From Haloarcula pellucida (GTDB lineage Archaea; Halobacteriota; Halobacteria; Halobacteriales; Haloarculaceae), in assembly GCF_014647235.1 (NCBI RefSeq), contig NZ_BMOU01000007.1:65987-129986 (forward strand): DNA of 64,000 nt. The letters are read 5' to 3'. The notes beneath the pieces are model-generated. The model worked only from the letters and a program-made list of their open reading frames with translations, searched no databases and was not told the origin of the DNA. The position numbers were made by a program, and so were the translations under genes. Shown here piece by piece: positions 50,604 to 59,658 of this stretch (within the stretch, counting starts at the first letter, position 1; each line of letters begins with the position of its first letter).

Positions 50604-51473
50604 TTACTCGGCGGTCGGATAGTCGGCGTCGAAGACGTTCGAGACGACGTCCGCCTCGCTCTCCTCGTCCTCGGGGCTGACGCTCCCCGTCTGGTAGCCG
50701 TGGAGGTCTAAGGTCACGTGATCGAACCCGCAGTCCTCGACGTGGTCGCGGGCCGCCCGGACGAAGTCGGGGTCAAGCGCCGTCTCCAGTTCGTCCTCGC
50801 CGACCTCGATGCGGGCCAGTCCGTCGTGGTCGCGGACCCGGAACTGCTCGAAGCCCCACGTCCGCAGGAGGCGTTCGGCCTTCTCGACGCGGGAGAGGCG
50901 TTCCTCGGTCACTTCGAGGCCGGTCGGGATGCGCGACGAGAGACAGGCCATCGACGGCTTGTCGGCGACCGAGAGGTCGTACTCGCGGGCGATTTCCCGG
51001 ACTTCCTCTTTCTCGATGTCCTGTTCCAGCAGCGGGGAGTAGGCGTCGAGTTCGTCGACGGCGCGCAGGCCGGGGCGGTGGCCCTCGCCCACGTCGGAGG
51101 CGTTGGTGCCGTCACAGACGACGTCGATGCCCAGTTCGCGGGCGCGGTCGTACATGGCGCCCAGACGCATCGAACGACAGTGATAACAGCGCATGTCGTC
51201 GTTCTGGATGAACTCGTCGCTGTCGAGTTCGGAGAACTCCACGATTTCGTGACGGATGCCGATTTCCTCGGCGACGCGGGTGGCGTCTTGCAGTTCCTCG
51301 GCGGGCAGGGTCTCGGACTTTGCGGTACAGGCGACGGCGTCGTCCCCGAGGGCGTCGTAGGCCAGCGCCGCGACCACGCTCGAGTCGACGCCGCCGGAGA
51401 ACGCGACCACCACGCCGTCTCGCGACGCGAGGTCCTCGCGGGCGGCAGCCATCTTCTCCGCGACAGCAGACAT
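50604..51473 (-). CDS. larE: LarE-type ATP-dependent sulfur transferase (PP-loop)
   Basis: 289 residues. The PP-loop SGGVDSS (26-32) adenylates a substrate carboxylate. Cysteines Cys96, Cys99 (MRCYHCRSM) and Cys177 (SMACLSSRIP) match LarE proteins; Cys177 aligns with the sacrificial Cys176 of Lactobacillus LarE, while three cysteines together suggest the [4Fe-4S]-bound type. It would build the nickel-pincer nucleotide of lactate-racemase-like enzymes. No larA, larB or larC is here. ATG 51473 by homology. Confidence 0.9.
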   Translation of the reverse strand: MSAVAEKMAAAREDLASRDGVVVAFSGGVDSSVVAALAYDALGDDAVACTAKSETLPAEELQDATRVAEEIGIRHEIVEFSELDSDEFIQNDDMRCYHCRSMRLGAMYDRARELGIDVVCDGTNASDVGEGHRPGLRAVDELDAYSPLLEQDIEKEEVREIAREYDLSVADKPSMACLSSRIPTGLEVTEERLSRVEKAERLLRTWGFEQFRVRDHDGLARIEVGEDELETALDPDFVRAARDHVEDCGFDHVTLDLHGYQTGSVSPEDEESEADVVSNVFDADYPTAE

Positions 51474-51577
51474 AGCGACGACTACTGGGTCGACGGGGAA
51501 AACGGCTTCGTGTCCGGTGTGACGACCGCCTACCGAAGACACGAGATATTTACCGTCGCCTCGGAAAGGACCGGACG

Positions 51578-52132
51578 ATGCCCTCCACCAGCCAACGTCT
51601 CGCCACGGCAGCGGTCGCACTCGCGGTCCTGCCGGGCGTCGCCGCCGCACAGCAACCGACCGGGCAGGTCACCCTGTCGCCGCTCGCACAGTTCGCCGCG
51701 GCCGGCGGGTACAGCCTCCTCGTCGGCGCTCTCCTACTCGCTGCCGCGCCCGCCTGGACCAGAAACGCCGTCGAGGACATATTCGACGACCCCGGCGTCG
51801 TCGTCGCCGTCGGCACGCTCGGCTACCTCGCAATCATCGTCGGCCTCGTCCTGCTGGCGCTGACGCTCGTCGGTCTCGTCGTCACCATCCCCGGCCTGCT
51901 GGCGCTGTTCGTCGTCGCGCTGGTGGGGACGCCGCTGGGCGCGTACGCCGTCGGCCGGTGGCTCACCGGGGTCGGCGACGTCGACAACCGCTGGGCGGCG
52001 CTGGCGGTGGGTGCCGTCGTCGTCGGGGCGGTCAGCGCCGTCCCCGTCGTCGGGGACCTGCTGAACGCGCTGGTCGCCAGTCCCGGCATCGGTCTCCTCC
52101 TGTTGCGCGGGAAAGCCAGTCTGCTGGACTGA
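51578..52132 (+). CDS. Membrane protein with signal peptide
   Basis: 184 residues. An N-terminal signal peptide (LATAAVALAVLPGVAAAQQ) is followed by about five hydrophobic segments with small residues (VGLVLLALTLVGLVVTIPG, ALAVGAVVVGAVSAVPVVG). The pattern resembles the membrane part of bactofilin-linked or DUF-type haloarchaeal proteins, but nothing specific is recognised. It ends with the conserved-looking GIGLLLLRGKASLLD. It lies between larE (divergent) and hemB (same strand, 56 bases). Confidence 0.65.
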   Translation: MPSTSQRLATAAVALAVLPGVAAAQQPTGQVTLSPLAQFAAAGGYSLLVGALLLAAAPAWTRNAVEDIFDDPGVVVAVGTLGYLAIIVGLVLLALTLVGLVVTIPGLLALFVVALVGTPLGAYAVGRWLTGVGDVDNRWAALAVGAVVVGAVSAVPVVGDLLNALVASPGIGLLLLRGKASLLD

Positions 52133-52188
52133 CGGGGACACCCGAGAACGAGCGGAGCCTTCTTGCCGCCGACCCCCGGAGTTCGGAT

Positions 52189-53169
52189 ATGGACACGACA
52201 CGTCGCCCCCGACGGCTTCGGACCGACGGGGTTCGCCCGCTGGTCCGAGAGACCGAGGTCTCGGCGTCGGACCTCATCGCGCCCGTCTTCGTCGACGCGA
52301 CGACGGACGAACGGGTCCCCATCGAGACGATGCCGGGCCACGAACGCGTCCCGGTAGAGGAGAGCGTCGCCCGCGTCGAGGACGTCCTCGAAACCGGCGT
52401 CGAGGCGGTCATGGTCTTCGGTATCCCCGAGTCGAAAGACGACCGCGGAAGTCGGGCGTGGGCCAGCGACGGCGTGGTACAAGAGGCTGTGCGGCGCATC
52501 ACCGACGAGACGGACGCCTACGTCATCACGGACGTCTGTCTCTGTGAGTACACCGAGCACGGCCACTGCGGGGTACTGGAGGAGACGGCCGAGTCGGACC
52601 CGGACCTCACCGTTCGCAACGACGAGACGCTGGGCCTGTTGGGGAACATCGCGGTCAGTCACGCACGCGCAGGCGCGGACATGGTCGCGCCGTCGGGCAT
52701 GATGGACGGGATGGTCGGTGCCATCCGCGAGGCCTTAGACGAGGACGGCCACACCGACGTCCCGATCATGAGTTACGCGGCGAAGTTCGAGTCGTCGTTC
52801 TACGGGCCCTTCCGCGACGCCGCCGACGGCGCGCCGGCCTTCGGCGACCGGCGACACTACCAGATGGACCCCGCGAACGCACGCGAGGCGCGCCGGGAAG
52901 TCGAACTCGACGTCGAACAGGGCGCGGACGTGCTGATGATCAAACCCGCCCTGCCGTATCTGGACGTCGTCCGAGACGTCCGAGAGAGCTACGACCACCC
53001 GGTCGCCGCCTACAACGTCTCCGGCGAGTACGCGATGCTGCACGCCGCCGCGGAGAAGGGGTGGCTGAATCTGGAGGCCGTCGCCTACGAGTCGCTGCTC
53101 TCTATCAAGCGGGCCGGTGCCGACCTGATTCTCACCTACTTCGCAGAGGACGTGGCGGACCGCCTCTGA
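52189..53169 (+). CDS. hemB: Porphobilinogen synthase
   Basis: 326 residues, standard length. It condenses two 5-aminolevulinate molecules to porphobilinogen in haem, sirohaem and cobalamin synthesis. The zinc cysteines are in ITDVCLCEYTEHGHCG, the Schiff-base lysines in SYAAKFES and MIKPALPYLD. NirA nearby needs sirohaem made from this pathway. ATG 52189 by homology. A spacer of about 400 bases follows. Confidence 0.96.
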   Translation: MDTTRRPRRLRTDGVRPLVRETEVSASDLIAPVFVDATTDERVPIETMPGHERVPVEESVARVEDVLETGVEAVMVFGIPESKDDRGSRAWASDGVVQEAVRRITDETDAYVITDVCLCEYTEHGHCGVLEETAESDPDLTVRNDETLGLLGNIAVSHARAGADMVAPSGMMDGMVGAIREALDEDGHTDVPIMSYAAKFESSFYGPFRDAADGAPAFGDRRHYQMDPANAREARREVELDVEQGADVLMIKPALPYLDVVRDVRESYDHPVAAYNVSGEYAMLHAAAEKGWLNLEAVAYESLLSIKRAGADLILTYFAEDVADRL

Positions 53170-53572
53170 GAGCGGCGACCACTGTGACCGCCCACTTCGT
53201 TCGTCGGTCTCTCGCCAACCGTTCAGTAACGAGTGTCGACAGTAGACGCACGTCCAGAGAGTGCGATATCGAGAGCGCGCGCAAGCGAAACCGGCCGATT
53301 TCGACCCGTTCGGCCGGACTCGCGTTCGACATTCGTCCAAAATCACGGCAGACGGATACCGAGTTTCTTGACGGAGAACAACCTTATATCCATAATATCA
53401 TACGGTAATCCGGACGTTCGTCTACCGAATACCCCAGAATATCGAGTTTCGTAAAGCAAATCCTTATGTAGTGCTGTTGCAAGAGGTTTCTCCGTGAACG
53501 AGTTGACAAAGACGGCGCTGAAGACGATAAAGTTGGACGTTCAAACGCAATAATCACAGCACGATACAAATC
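53170..53572. other. Spacer between hemB and the amt operon
   Basis: About 400 bases without a convincing gene. The right part is AT-rich: CCTTATATCCATAATATCATACGG (about 53380-53405, overlapping short runs) and CCTTATGTAG (53462). A TATA-like CAATAATC (53547-53554) lies about 20 bases before the amt ATG. The spacing suggests regulatory sites for ammonium control, but I see no clear palindrome. Confidence 0.5.
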
Positions 53573-54910
53573 ATGGTACTCGCACCACTGCAGACGTCAC
53601 CGGAAACGCTCGAAACGTTGGTCACGGGAGTGAACCTCCTGTGGGTACTGGTGGTAACGTTCCTCATCTTCTTCATGCACGCCGGCTTCGCCATGCTCGA
53701 GGCGGGGCAGGTACGCTCGAAGAACGTAGCGAACCAACTGACGAAGAACCTCCTGACCTGGTCGGTCGGTGTGTCGGTGTTCTTCGTCATCGGTGCCGGC
53801 ATCTCCTCGCTCGTCGGTGGCGGCGGCTTCTCGCCGGCCTTCGTCGCCGAGAACCCGAACGACTGGGTCGGTTGGTTGTTCGGCGCCGTTTTCGCGATGA
53901 CGGCGGCGACCATCGTCTCGGGGGCGGTGGCCGGCCGCGCGAAACTCCGCGCGTACATCACCTACACGTTCCTGCTGGCCGCGGTCATCTACCCTGTCGT
54001 CACGGGTATCACGTGGGCGGGGTCGTACATTAGCTTCGGCGGCGCGACCTTCCACGACTTCGCGGGCGGCATGATCGTCCACGGCATGGGCGGCATCGCC
54101 GGCCTCACCGCCGCCTACGTCCTCGGCCCGCGCATGGGTCGCTACAACGAGGACGGCTCCGCGAACGTCATCCCCGGTCACTCGCTTACCTTCGCCGTGC
54201 TGGGGACGCTCATCCTCGCGTTCGGCTGGTACGGCTTCAACGTCGGCACCGCCGCGAGCGTCTTCGTCTTCACTGACGGCTCGCTCCAGCTCGGCGCGTT
54301 CTCCTACGTCGGTCGCGTCGCCATGACGACGACCATCGCGATGGCCGCCGGTGCCATCGGCGCCGCCGCCGTTGCGTGGGCCAAGACCGGCAAGGTCGAC
54401 ACGCTGTACGTCGCCAACGGCCTGCTCGCGGGCCTCGTCGGCATCACCGCGATTCCGGACACCACCAGCTGGTGGGGCGCCTTCCTCGTCGGCGGCCTCG
54501 CGGGTGCACAGCTCCCGCTCGTGTTCAACTTCATCGAGAAGCGCCTGAAGATAGACGACGTCTGTGCGGTGTTCCCGGTCCACGGGAGCGCCGGCGTGCT
54601 GGGGACGCTCATGTTCCCCTTCGTCGCGGCCGAGGCACCCGCGGGCGGTATCGTGAACGCGTTCATCGCGCAGGTCATCGGCGTGGTCGCTATCGCCGCG
54701 TGGACTATCGTCGCGACGGCCGCGGTGTGGGGCATCCTCAAGGCCATCGGACAGGCCCGCGTCACGCCCGAACACGAACAGGAAGGCCTCGACGTCAGCG
54801 AACACGGCGTCGAAACCTACCCCGAGTTCGGCTCCGGTGACAGCGTGGTCGCCGACGGTGGCATGGTGAGTGAGAACGTGCGTACTGACGGAGGTTCCAA
54901 AGATGACTGA
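53573..54910 (+). CDS. amt: Ammonium transporter
   Basis: 445 residues with 11 helices of the Amt/MEP/Rh family. Signatures: [36 protein letters not shown] (pore His region) and [13 protein letters not shown]. It imports ammonium. The C-terminal cytosolic tail is longer than usual and acidic ([20 protein letters not shown]). It heads an operon with glnK (8-base overlap) and lrp. GlnK is known to block Amt when nitrogen is plentiful. Confidence 0.96.
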   Translation: MVLAPLQTSPETLETLVTGVNLLWVLVVTFLIFFMHAGFAMLEAGQVRSKNVANQLTKNLLTWSVGVSVFFVIGAGISSLVGGGGFSPAFVAENPNDWVGWLFGAVFAMTAATIVSGAVAGRAKLRAYITYTFLLAAVIYPVVTGITWAGSYISFGGATFHDFAGGMIVHGMGGIAGLTAAYVLGPRMGRYNEDGSANVIPGHSLTFAVLGTLILAFGWYGFNVGTAASVFVFTDGSLQLGAFSYVGRVAMTTTIAMAAGAIGAAAVAWAKTGKVDTLYVANGLLAGLVGITAIPDTTSWWGAFLVGGLAGAQLPLVFNFIEKRLKIDDVCAVFPVHGSAGVLGTLMFPFVAAEAPAGGIVNAFIAQVIGVVAIAAWTIVATAAVWGILKAIGQARVTPEHEQEGLDVSEHGVETYPEFGSGDSVVADGGMVSENVRTDGGSKDD

Positions 54911-55259
54911 AGACACTGACATCAAGATGGTTGTCGCAATGGTTCGGCCGGACAAACTCGGAGACGTCAAGCAGGCGCTCGCGGAAGTGGGCGCGCCCTC
55001 GCTGACAGTCACCAACGTCTCCGGACGCGGTTCACAGCCCGCAAAGAAGGGCCAGTGGCGCGGCGAGGAGTACGTCGTCGACCTCCACCAGAAGGTCAAG
55101 ATAGAGACCGTCGTCGCGGACATCCCCGCCGACGACGTCGTCGAGGCCATCGCCGACGGTGCCCACACCGGCGAAAAGGGCGACGGCAAGATATTCGTCC
55201 TCCCGGTCGACGACGCCTATCAGGTCCGAACAGGCAAGACGGGCCCAGAGGCAGTCTGA
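54903..55259 (+). CDS. glnK: Nitrogen regulatory PII protein GlnK
   Basis: 118 residues of the PII family. The T-loop [18 protein letters not shown] contains the conserved Tyr used for uridylylation in bacteria; the ATP/2-oxoglutarate site spans [15 protein letters not shown]. The trimer senses energy and 2-oxoglutarate and gates Amt. ATG 54903 overlaps the amt stop. A Lrp-type regulator follows 10 bases later. Confidence 0.96.
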   Translation: MTEDTDIKMVVAMVRPDKLGDVKQALAEVGAPSLTVTNVSGRGSQPAKKGQWRGEEYVVDLHQKVKIETVVADIPADDVVEAIADGAHTGEKGDGKIFVLPVDDAYQVRTGKTGPEAV

Positions 55260-55269
55260 GCGGCGCGCG

Positions 55270-55728
55270 ATGGTCGACGACATCGACAGACAAGTCGTCA
55301 ACGCCTTGCTCCGGGACGGTCGGGCGAGCGCCCGTGACGTCGCCGCCGAAACCGGCGTCGCTGCCACGACCGTCTCGCGACGGATGGACCAACTGGTCGA
55401 ATCCGGCGTCATCGAGGAGTACACGGCCCAAATCGACTATCAGGAGCTTGGCTACGAGGTCACCGCCGTCTTCCAGTTGTCGGTCGACGGCAGCGGCCTC
55501 ATGGCCGTGACCGAGCGCCTGCGCGACCTGAAGAACATGGTCGCGGTGTACGAGGTCACCGGTAGCCACGACATCGTCGCGGTCGGGAAGTTCCGCGATA
55601 CGAACGACATGAACGCCCGCATCAAGGACCTGCTCACGGATCCGGACATCGAGAGCGCGGCCACCTCGGTCGTGTTGAACACCGTCCGCGAACACGAGCA
55701 GTTCCCGGTCGACGACGCCGACGCGTAG
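55270..55728 (+). CDS. Lrp/AsnC-family regulator
   Basis: 152 residues. Residues 1-55 form a winged HTH (DDIDRQVVNALLRDGRASAR ... TTVSRRMDQLVESG); residues 65-145 the RAM ligand-binding domain (VTGSHDIVAVGKFRDTND). As the last gene of amt-glnK-lrp it may regulate nitrogen genes; haloarchaeal Lrp proteins linked to glutamine synthetase are known. Ligand unproven. ATG 55270. Confidence 0.92.
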   Translation: MVDDIDRQVVNALLRDGRASARDVAAETGVAATTVSRRMDQLVESGVIEEYTAQIDYQELGYEVTAVFQLSVDGSGLMAVTERLRDLKNMVAVYEVTGSHDIVAVGKFRDTNDMNARIKDLLTDPDIESAATSVVLNTVREHEQFPVDDADA

Positions 55729-55872
55729 TCGGTCCACCGGGCACGCTTTTCCATCCGTTTGCTAACGGCGCGGTTCAGAACGCGTTCGGCACCGCTCTGA
55801 GCGTCGTTCCGGCTACAGGAAAGAATTACCAACAGGTATAGTACTATATTTTTCAATATATATGGGTGGAGC

Positions 55873-57216
55873 ATGCGTGAGTCGACGACACGTCGGGACG
55901 TTCTGCGGTCGGCCGCAGCGAGCGGCGCGCTCGCGGGACTGACTGGCTGTCTCGGGGGCGGCGGGGCACAGACGGAGACACCGGCCGAGAACACCGCGTT
56001 CGCGAGCTATCCGGTCGGTGAGGAGACGGTCACGTTCGGGGCCACTGTCCCGCAGTCGGGCCCGTTCGGGCCCGACGGCAAGGACCAGCGTCGCGGGTTC
56101 GAACTGGCGGTCGCGCACGTAAACGAGGGCGGTGGCTGGGTCGACGCGGACCTGTTCGGTGCGCTCGACGGCGATGGACTCCGCGGCCGAACCGTCGAGG
56201 CGGCCGTCGGCGACACGAAGTCGTCGCCGTCGACGGCGGCGACGGTCGGGCAGGAACTCATCGACCGCGAGGGTGCGATAATGGTCGCCGGCGGCGGGTC
56301 TACCAACACCGCGAAGAAACTGCTCGACGTGTGCCAGCCCCGGGGCGTCGTCCACATGCTCGGGTTCGCTCCGGGCACGAACGTCACCGGCACCGACTGT
56401 CGCCGCTATGGCTTTCAGGAGATGTACAACGCGACGATGGCCGCCAACGCGCTGGCGCCGGTCCTGACAGCGCGGTTCGAGGGCCGCACCGACTTCTACC
56501 AACTGCACGCCAGTTCGGACTACGGGTACACGCAGGCCGACCAGTTCAGACAGCGGATGCAAGACGAAAACTGGAACGAGACGGGGACGACGGAGACCCG
56601 CGTCGGCACCGAGAACTACGAGTCCCAGTTGTCGGCGGCGGCCGACACCGACCCGGACGTGGTCGTGTTGAACTACCGCGGTATCGACGGCGCAAACGCC
56701 GTCCAGCAGGCCGAGCAGATACTCGGGACGGACGTCACGGTGGTAGTCCCCATCCTGAGTCGGAGTCTGGCGTCGTTCGCCGGGTCGGCTATCGAGGGCG
56801 TCCTCGGGACCATCGCGTGGGACCAGAGCATCGACACCCCGCTCTCGAACAGTCTCGCCGAGAGCTACCGCGCCGAGTACGGCTCGCTCCCGTCCGATCA
56901 GGCCCAGCTGGCGTACGGTCAGACCCTGCAGTACGCGGCGGCCGTCGAACGGGCCGGCACGTTCCGTCCGCCGGACGTGGTCAAGCAACTGGAAGGTGCC
57001 ACCTACGCGATGGGGATGGGAAGCGAGACGATGCGTGCCTGCGACCATCAGGCCATCCGTCCGGTGCCCATCGTCGAGGGGCTGCCAGCCAGCGAACAGA
57101 CCGAGACGCGGCGGTACGAGTTCGTCGACGTGACCCGGGACGCGGCCTACGGCTGTGAGGAGTACCCCGCGAGCAACTGCTACGACCTCGGCCCGTACGT
57201 CCCCGGCGAGGAGTGA
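55873..57216 (+). CDS. Orphan ABC-type solute-binding lipoprotein (Leu/Ile/Val or amide type)
   Basis: 447 residues. A Tat signal (TTRRDVLRSAAASGALAGL) ends in the lipobox LTGC (Cys26), so it is lipid-anchored outside the cell. The body (VTFGATVPQSGPFGPDGKDQ, IMVAGGGSTNTAKKLL, YGFQEMYNATMAANAL) is the type I periplasmic-binding fold of the LivJ/UrtA class. No permease or ATPase genes adjoin. AT-rich promoter with TACTATATTTTT at about 55846. It may bind urea, an amide or an amino acid, or serve signalling next to cheC. Confidence 0.85.
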   Translation: MRESTTRRDVLRSAAASGALAGLTGCLGGGGAQTETPAENTAFASYPVGEETVTFGATVPQSGPFGPDGKDQRRGFELAVAHVNEGGGWVDADLFGALDGDGLRGRTVEAAVGDTKSSPSTAATVGQELIDREGAIMVAGGGSTNTAKKLLDVCQPRGVVHMLGFAPGTNVTGTDCRRYGFQEMYNATMAANALAPVLTARFEGRTDFYQLHASSDYGYTQADQFRQRMQDENWNETGTTETRVGTENYESQLSAAADTDPDVVVLNYRGIDGANAVQQAEQILGTDVTVVVPILSRSLASFAGSAIEGVLGTIAWDQSIDTPLSNSLAESYRAEYGSLPSDQAQLAYGQTLQYAAAVERAGTFRPPDVVKQLEGATYAMGMGSETMRACDHQAIRPVPIVEGLPASEQTETRRYEFVDVTRDAAYGCEEYPASNCYDLGPYVPGEE

Positions 57217-57289
57217 GGTGGCATCCGTCGGGGGCGGTGCCAGCCTCGCCGTGCGGTGGCGTTAAGCCGGTCGCGCCGTTCGAAGGCGT

Positions 57290-57931
57290 ATGGGCCTGCA
57301 AGTCGACGTGCGGAAACTCGACCTCTTCAACCAGATGGCCAAAGAGGGGTCGGGGACCGTCGCTGACAACCTCGGCCAACTGACTGGCCTGAACGCGTCG
57401 GTACACACGTCACAGATCAACTTCCTCGACATCGCGGACGTGAAAACGCACATCGGGACCGAGAAACGGGTCGGCATCTTCGTCGAACTGAACGAACCGC
57501 CCTACGGCTACGTCCTCTTCATGCTCGATCCGGCCGACAGCAAACGGCTGGCCGGGGCGATGATGGGCGGGATGGGCGACCCCAGCGAGGGCAGCGGCTT
57601 TTCCGACATGGAACAGTCGGCGATGCAGGAGATAGGCAACATCATGACCTCGGCGTTCATCGACGGGTGGGCGAACGTGCTGGATACGACCATCGACATG
57701 GGAACGCCGAACTTCGTGTTCGGCCCCGCGAGCGGCATCGTCGACAAGATGGGCGGGTGGCCCGAGTCCGAACTCGTCTTCGTCATCGACTCCCAGATAA
57801 CCGTCGAGGACGGCGACCTCGGGATGACCGTCTACACGTTCCCGGAACTCGAATCGCTCGTCTCGCTCATCCAGAACATCGACCTCGATACGGACGTAGC
57901 CGCGGACACGAACGCGGGCGACGTCCTGTAG
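57290..57931 (+). CDS. cheC: Chemotaxis phosphatase CheC
   Basis: 213 residues, one CheC unit that dephosphorylates CheY-P. The second active-site helix SAMQEIGNIMTSAF keeps the S/D-x3-E-x2-N motif; the first (GSGTVADNLGQLTG) keeps Asn but lacks the Glu, so only one half-site seems complete. TATA-like CGTTAAG lies at about 57263. No other che genes adjoin. Confidence 0.9.
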   Translation: MGLQVDVRKLDLFNQMAKEGSGTVADNLGQLTGLNASVHTSQINFLDIADVKTHIGTEKRVGIFVELNEPPYGYVLFMLDPADSKRLAGAMMGGMGDPSEGSGFSDMEQSAMQEIGNIMTSAFIDGWANVLDTTIDMGTPNFVFGPASGIVDKMGGWPESELVFVIDSQITVEDGDLGMTVYTFPELESLVSLIQNIDLDTDVAADTNAGDVL

Positions 57932-58288
57932 TCAGTCCACGAGATACTGCTCACCCCAGTCCTGTAAGGCCTCGATAGCCGGAGCCAGCGCCTCGCCGTC
58001 GTCGGTCAGCGAGTACTCGACGCGGACCGGGCGGTCGTCGACGACGGTTCGGTCGACGACCGCTGCCGCTTCGAGGTCGGCGAGCGTCTCCGAGAGGACC
58101 TTGTTGGTGATAGCGCCGACGTCGTCGGCCAGTTCGCCGAACCCCAGCGGCCCGCGTGCGAGCAACCGGTGGACGACGACGGGATGCCACTTGTGACCCA
58201 ACACGTCCACGGCACAGGTCAGCCCACACCACGGGTCGTCGGCACACCACGACGCCGCACAACTGGTGTCCGAACGCGGTTCGCTCAT
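57932..58288 (-). CDS. HxlR-family HTH regulator with N-terminal cysteines
   Basis: 118 residues. A winged HTH of the HxlR/YodB type (LGHKWHPVVVHRLLARGP ... ITNKVLSETLADLEAAAVVD). The N-terminus has four cysteines, Cys10, Cys15, Cys21, Cys25 (SCAASWCADDPWCGLTC); YodB-type regulators use a cysteine there to sense thiol-reactive compounds, so redox or metal sensing is plausible. ATG 58288 starts 113 bases from the divergent CxxC protein. Target genes unknown. Confidence 0.88.
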   Translation of the reverse strand: MSEPRSDTSCAASWCADDPWCGLTCAVDVLGHKWHPVVVHRLLARGPLGFGELADDVGAITNKVLSETLADLEAAAVVDRTVVDDRPVRVEYSLTDDGEALAPAIEALQDWGEQYLVD

Positions 58289-58400
58289 ACCGTCACTACG
58301 CCGGCCAGAGGCCAAAAGGGCGGTGGCGGGTTTCCACACGGTAACCCGGTTCCCTGTGGCGTACAGCCGTTTTAGGCCCCCTCGTAGCCACGGCACAGAC

Positions 58401-58625
58401 GTGCACGTCGACATCGAGTACTGTGTCCCCTGTGGACTCCGTGACCACGCTATCGACCTCCAGACAGCCCTGCTCGACGAGTACGGCCGTGACCTCGACG
58501 GCGTCCGTCTGACGCCGGACCACGGCGGCGTCTTCCGGGTAGCCGCCGACGGCGAGACGGTCTGGGACAAGGACGAGGAGGGCAGCATCGACGTCGACGC
58601 GATAGTCTCCCGCATCGGCGAGTGA
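58401..58625 (+). CDS. SelW/SelT-like Rdx-family thioredoxin-fold protein
   Basis: 74 residues, GTG start. Strand-CxxC (Cys8, Cys11 in EYCVPCGLR) then VRLTPDHGGVFRVAADGETVW matches Rdx/SelW proteins with Cys in place of selenocysteine. Probably a cytosolic thiol redox protein. TATA-like GTTTTAGG (58367-58374) lies 27-34 bases upstream. Its stop overlaps the transporter's GTG by three bases (GTGA), so the two are coupled. Confidence 0.85.
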   Translation: MHVDIEYCVPCGLRDHAIDLQTALLDEYGRDLDGVRLTPDHGGVFRVAADGETVWDKDEEGSIDVDAIVSRIGE

Positions 58626-59551
58626 CAACGCCCAACTGGCCGGCCCACCCACGTCGCGGCGTGTCCCTCACCGACGTCGTCGAAGACTACCTGTTGGGGT
58701 GGGTGCTGCTCGCCGTCGCCGTCGGCGTCACCCTCCCGGAGGTGGCCGTCGTCACGCGGGCCGCCACGCCGATTCTCGCGGTGATGGTCGGGAGCGTCTC
58801 GCTGACGCTGTCGGCCGACCGCTTCCGGGCCATCGACCCGCGACCGTTGACGGCGACGCTCCTCGCACACCTCGCGATGCCGATAGTGGCGTTCGGCCTC
58901 GCGCGAGCCTTCTCGCTCTCCCCGGCCCTGACGGTTGGGTTCGTCCTGCTGGGCGCGGTAACGCCGGAACTCGTGACGCCGACGATGACCGAACTGGCCG
59001 GCGGCAACACCGCGCTGTCGTCGGTCGTCCTCGTCGTCGCGGGCGTCGGGAGTACGGTCGTCGTCCCCGTCGCTACGGGCCTGTTCGCCGGCGGCGTCAC
59101 CGTCGAGACGTGGCCCATCGTCGAGCAGTTGCTCGTCGCCGTCGTCGGGCCGATGGCGCTGGCTATCGCCGTCCGTGCGCGATACCCGGCGCGCGTCGCG
59201 GCACACGAGGGCGACTACCCGGCCGTCTCGGCGGTGATGGTCGTCCTCATTATCGGTGGCGTGACCGGGGCCAACGCGGCGCTCCTGCGAAGCGACTACG
59301 CGGCCGTCGCACTCGTCGGCGTGGGGGCGCTGGCACTCAACGGCGCTGGCTACGGTCTCGGGTGGCTCGCGACGACCGGCAGCGACCGCCCGGTCCGTAT
59401 CGCCGGTGCACTGTCGGTGGGGATGCGTGACTTCGCCGTCGCGGCGGCGCTGGTCGTCACCGCGGGGTTCCCGCCGGACGCCGCGCTCCCGGCCGTCGTC
59501 TTCGGCGTCGTCGAGATGGCGACGAGCGCGGGGCTCGCGCGGTGGCTCTGA
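58622..59551 (+). CDS. Bile acid:sodium symporter (BASS)-family transporter
   Basis: 309 residues, about 9-10 helices. Signatures include SVSLTLSADRFRAI, GAVTPELVTPTMTELAGGN and GALSVGMRDFAVAAALVV, matching the BASS fold with its crossed helices. Family members import organic acids, pantoate or thiamine precursors with Na+; substrate here unknown. GTG 58622 overlaps the SelW-like stop; a GTG at 58661 is an alternative start. Confidence 0.85.
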   Translation: MTTPNWPAHPRRGVSLTDVVEDYLLGWVLLAVAVGVTLPEVAVVTRAATPILAVMVGSVSLTLSADRFRAIDPRPLTATLLAHLAMPIVAFGLARAFSLSPALTVGFVLLGAVTPELVTPTMTELAGGNTALSSVVLVVAGVGSTVVVPVATGLFAGGVTVETWPIVEQLLVAVVGPMALAIAVRARYPARVAAHEGDYPAVSAVMVVLIIGGVTGANAALLRSDYAAVALVGVGALALNGAGYGLGWLATTGSDRPVRIAGALSVGMRDFAVAAALVVTAGFPPDAALPAVVFGVVEMATSAGLARWL

Positions 59552-59658
59552 GTCACGAGCGACGGAACGCAAAACGAACCGACGGAGCGACAATGGACAC
59601 GAGCAGTGCTCCGTCGGGGTGCCGGAGTTCGGACCGGCGGCCGCACACCGTAGCTCAC

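Noticed and set aside
53494-53553. GTG-started frame of 19 codons before amt (MNELTKTALKTIKLDVQTQ)
   Set aside because: Reads plausibly as a leader peptide, but it is very short, has no ribosome-binding site, and no attenuator structure follows.
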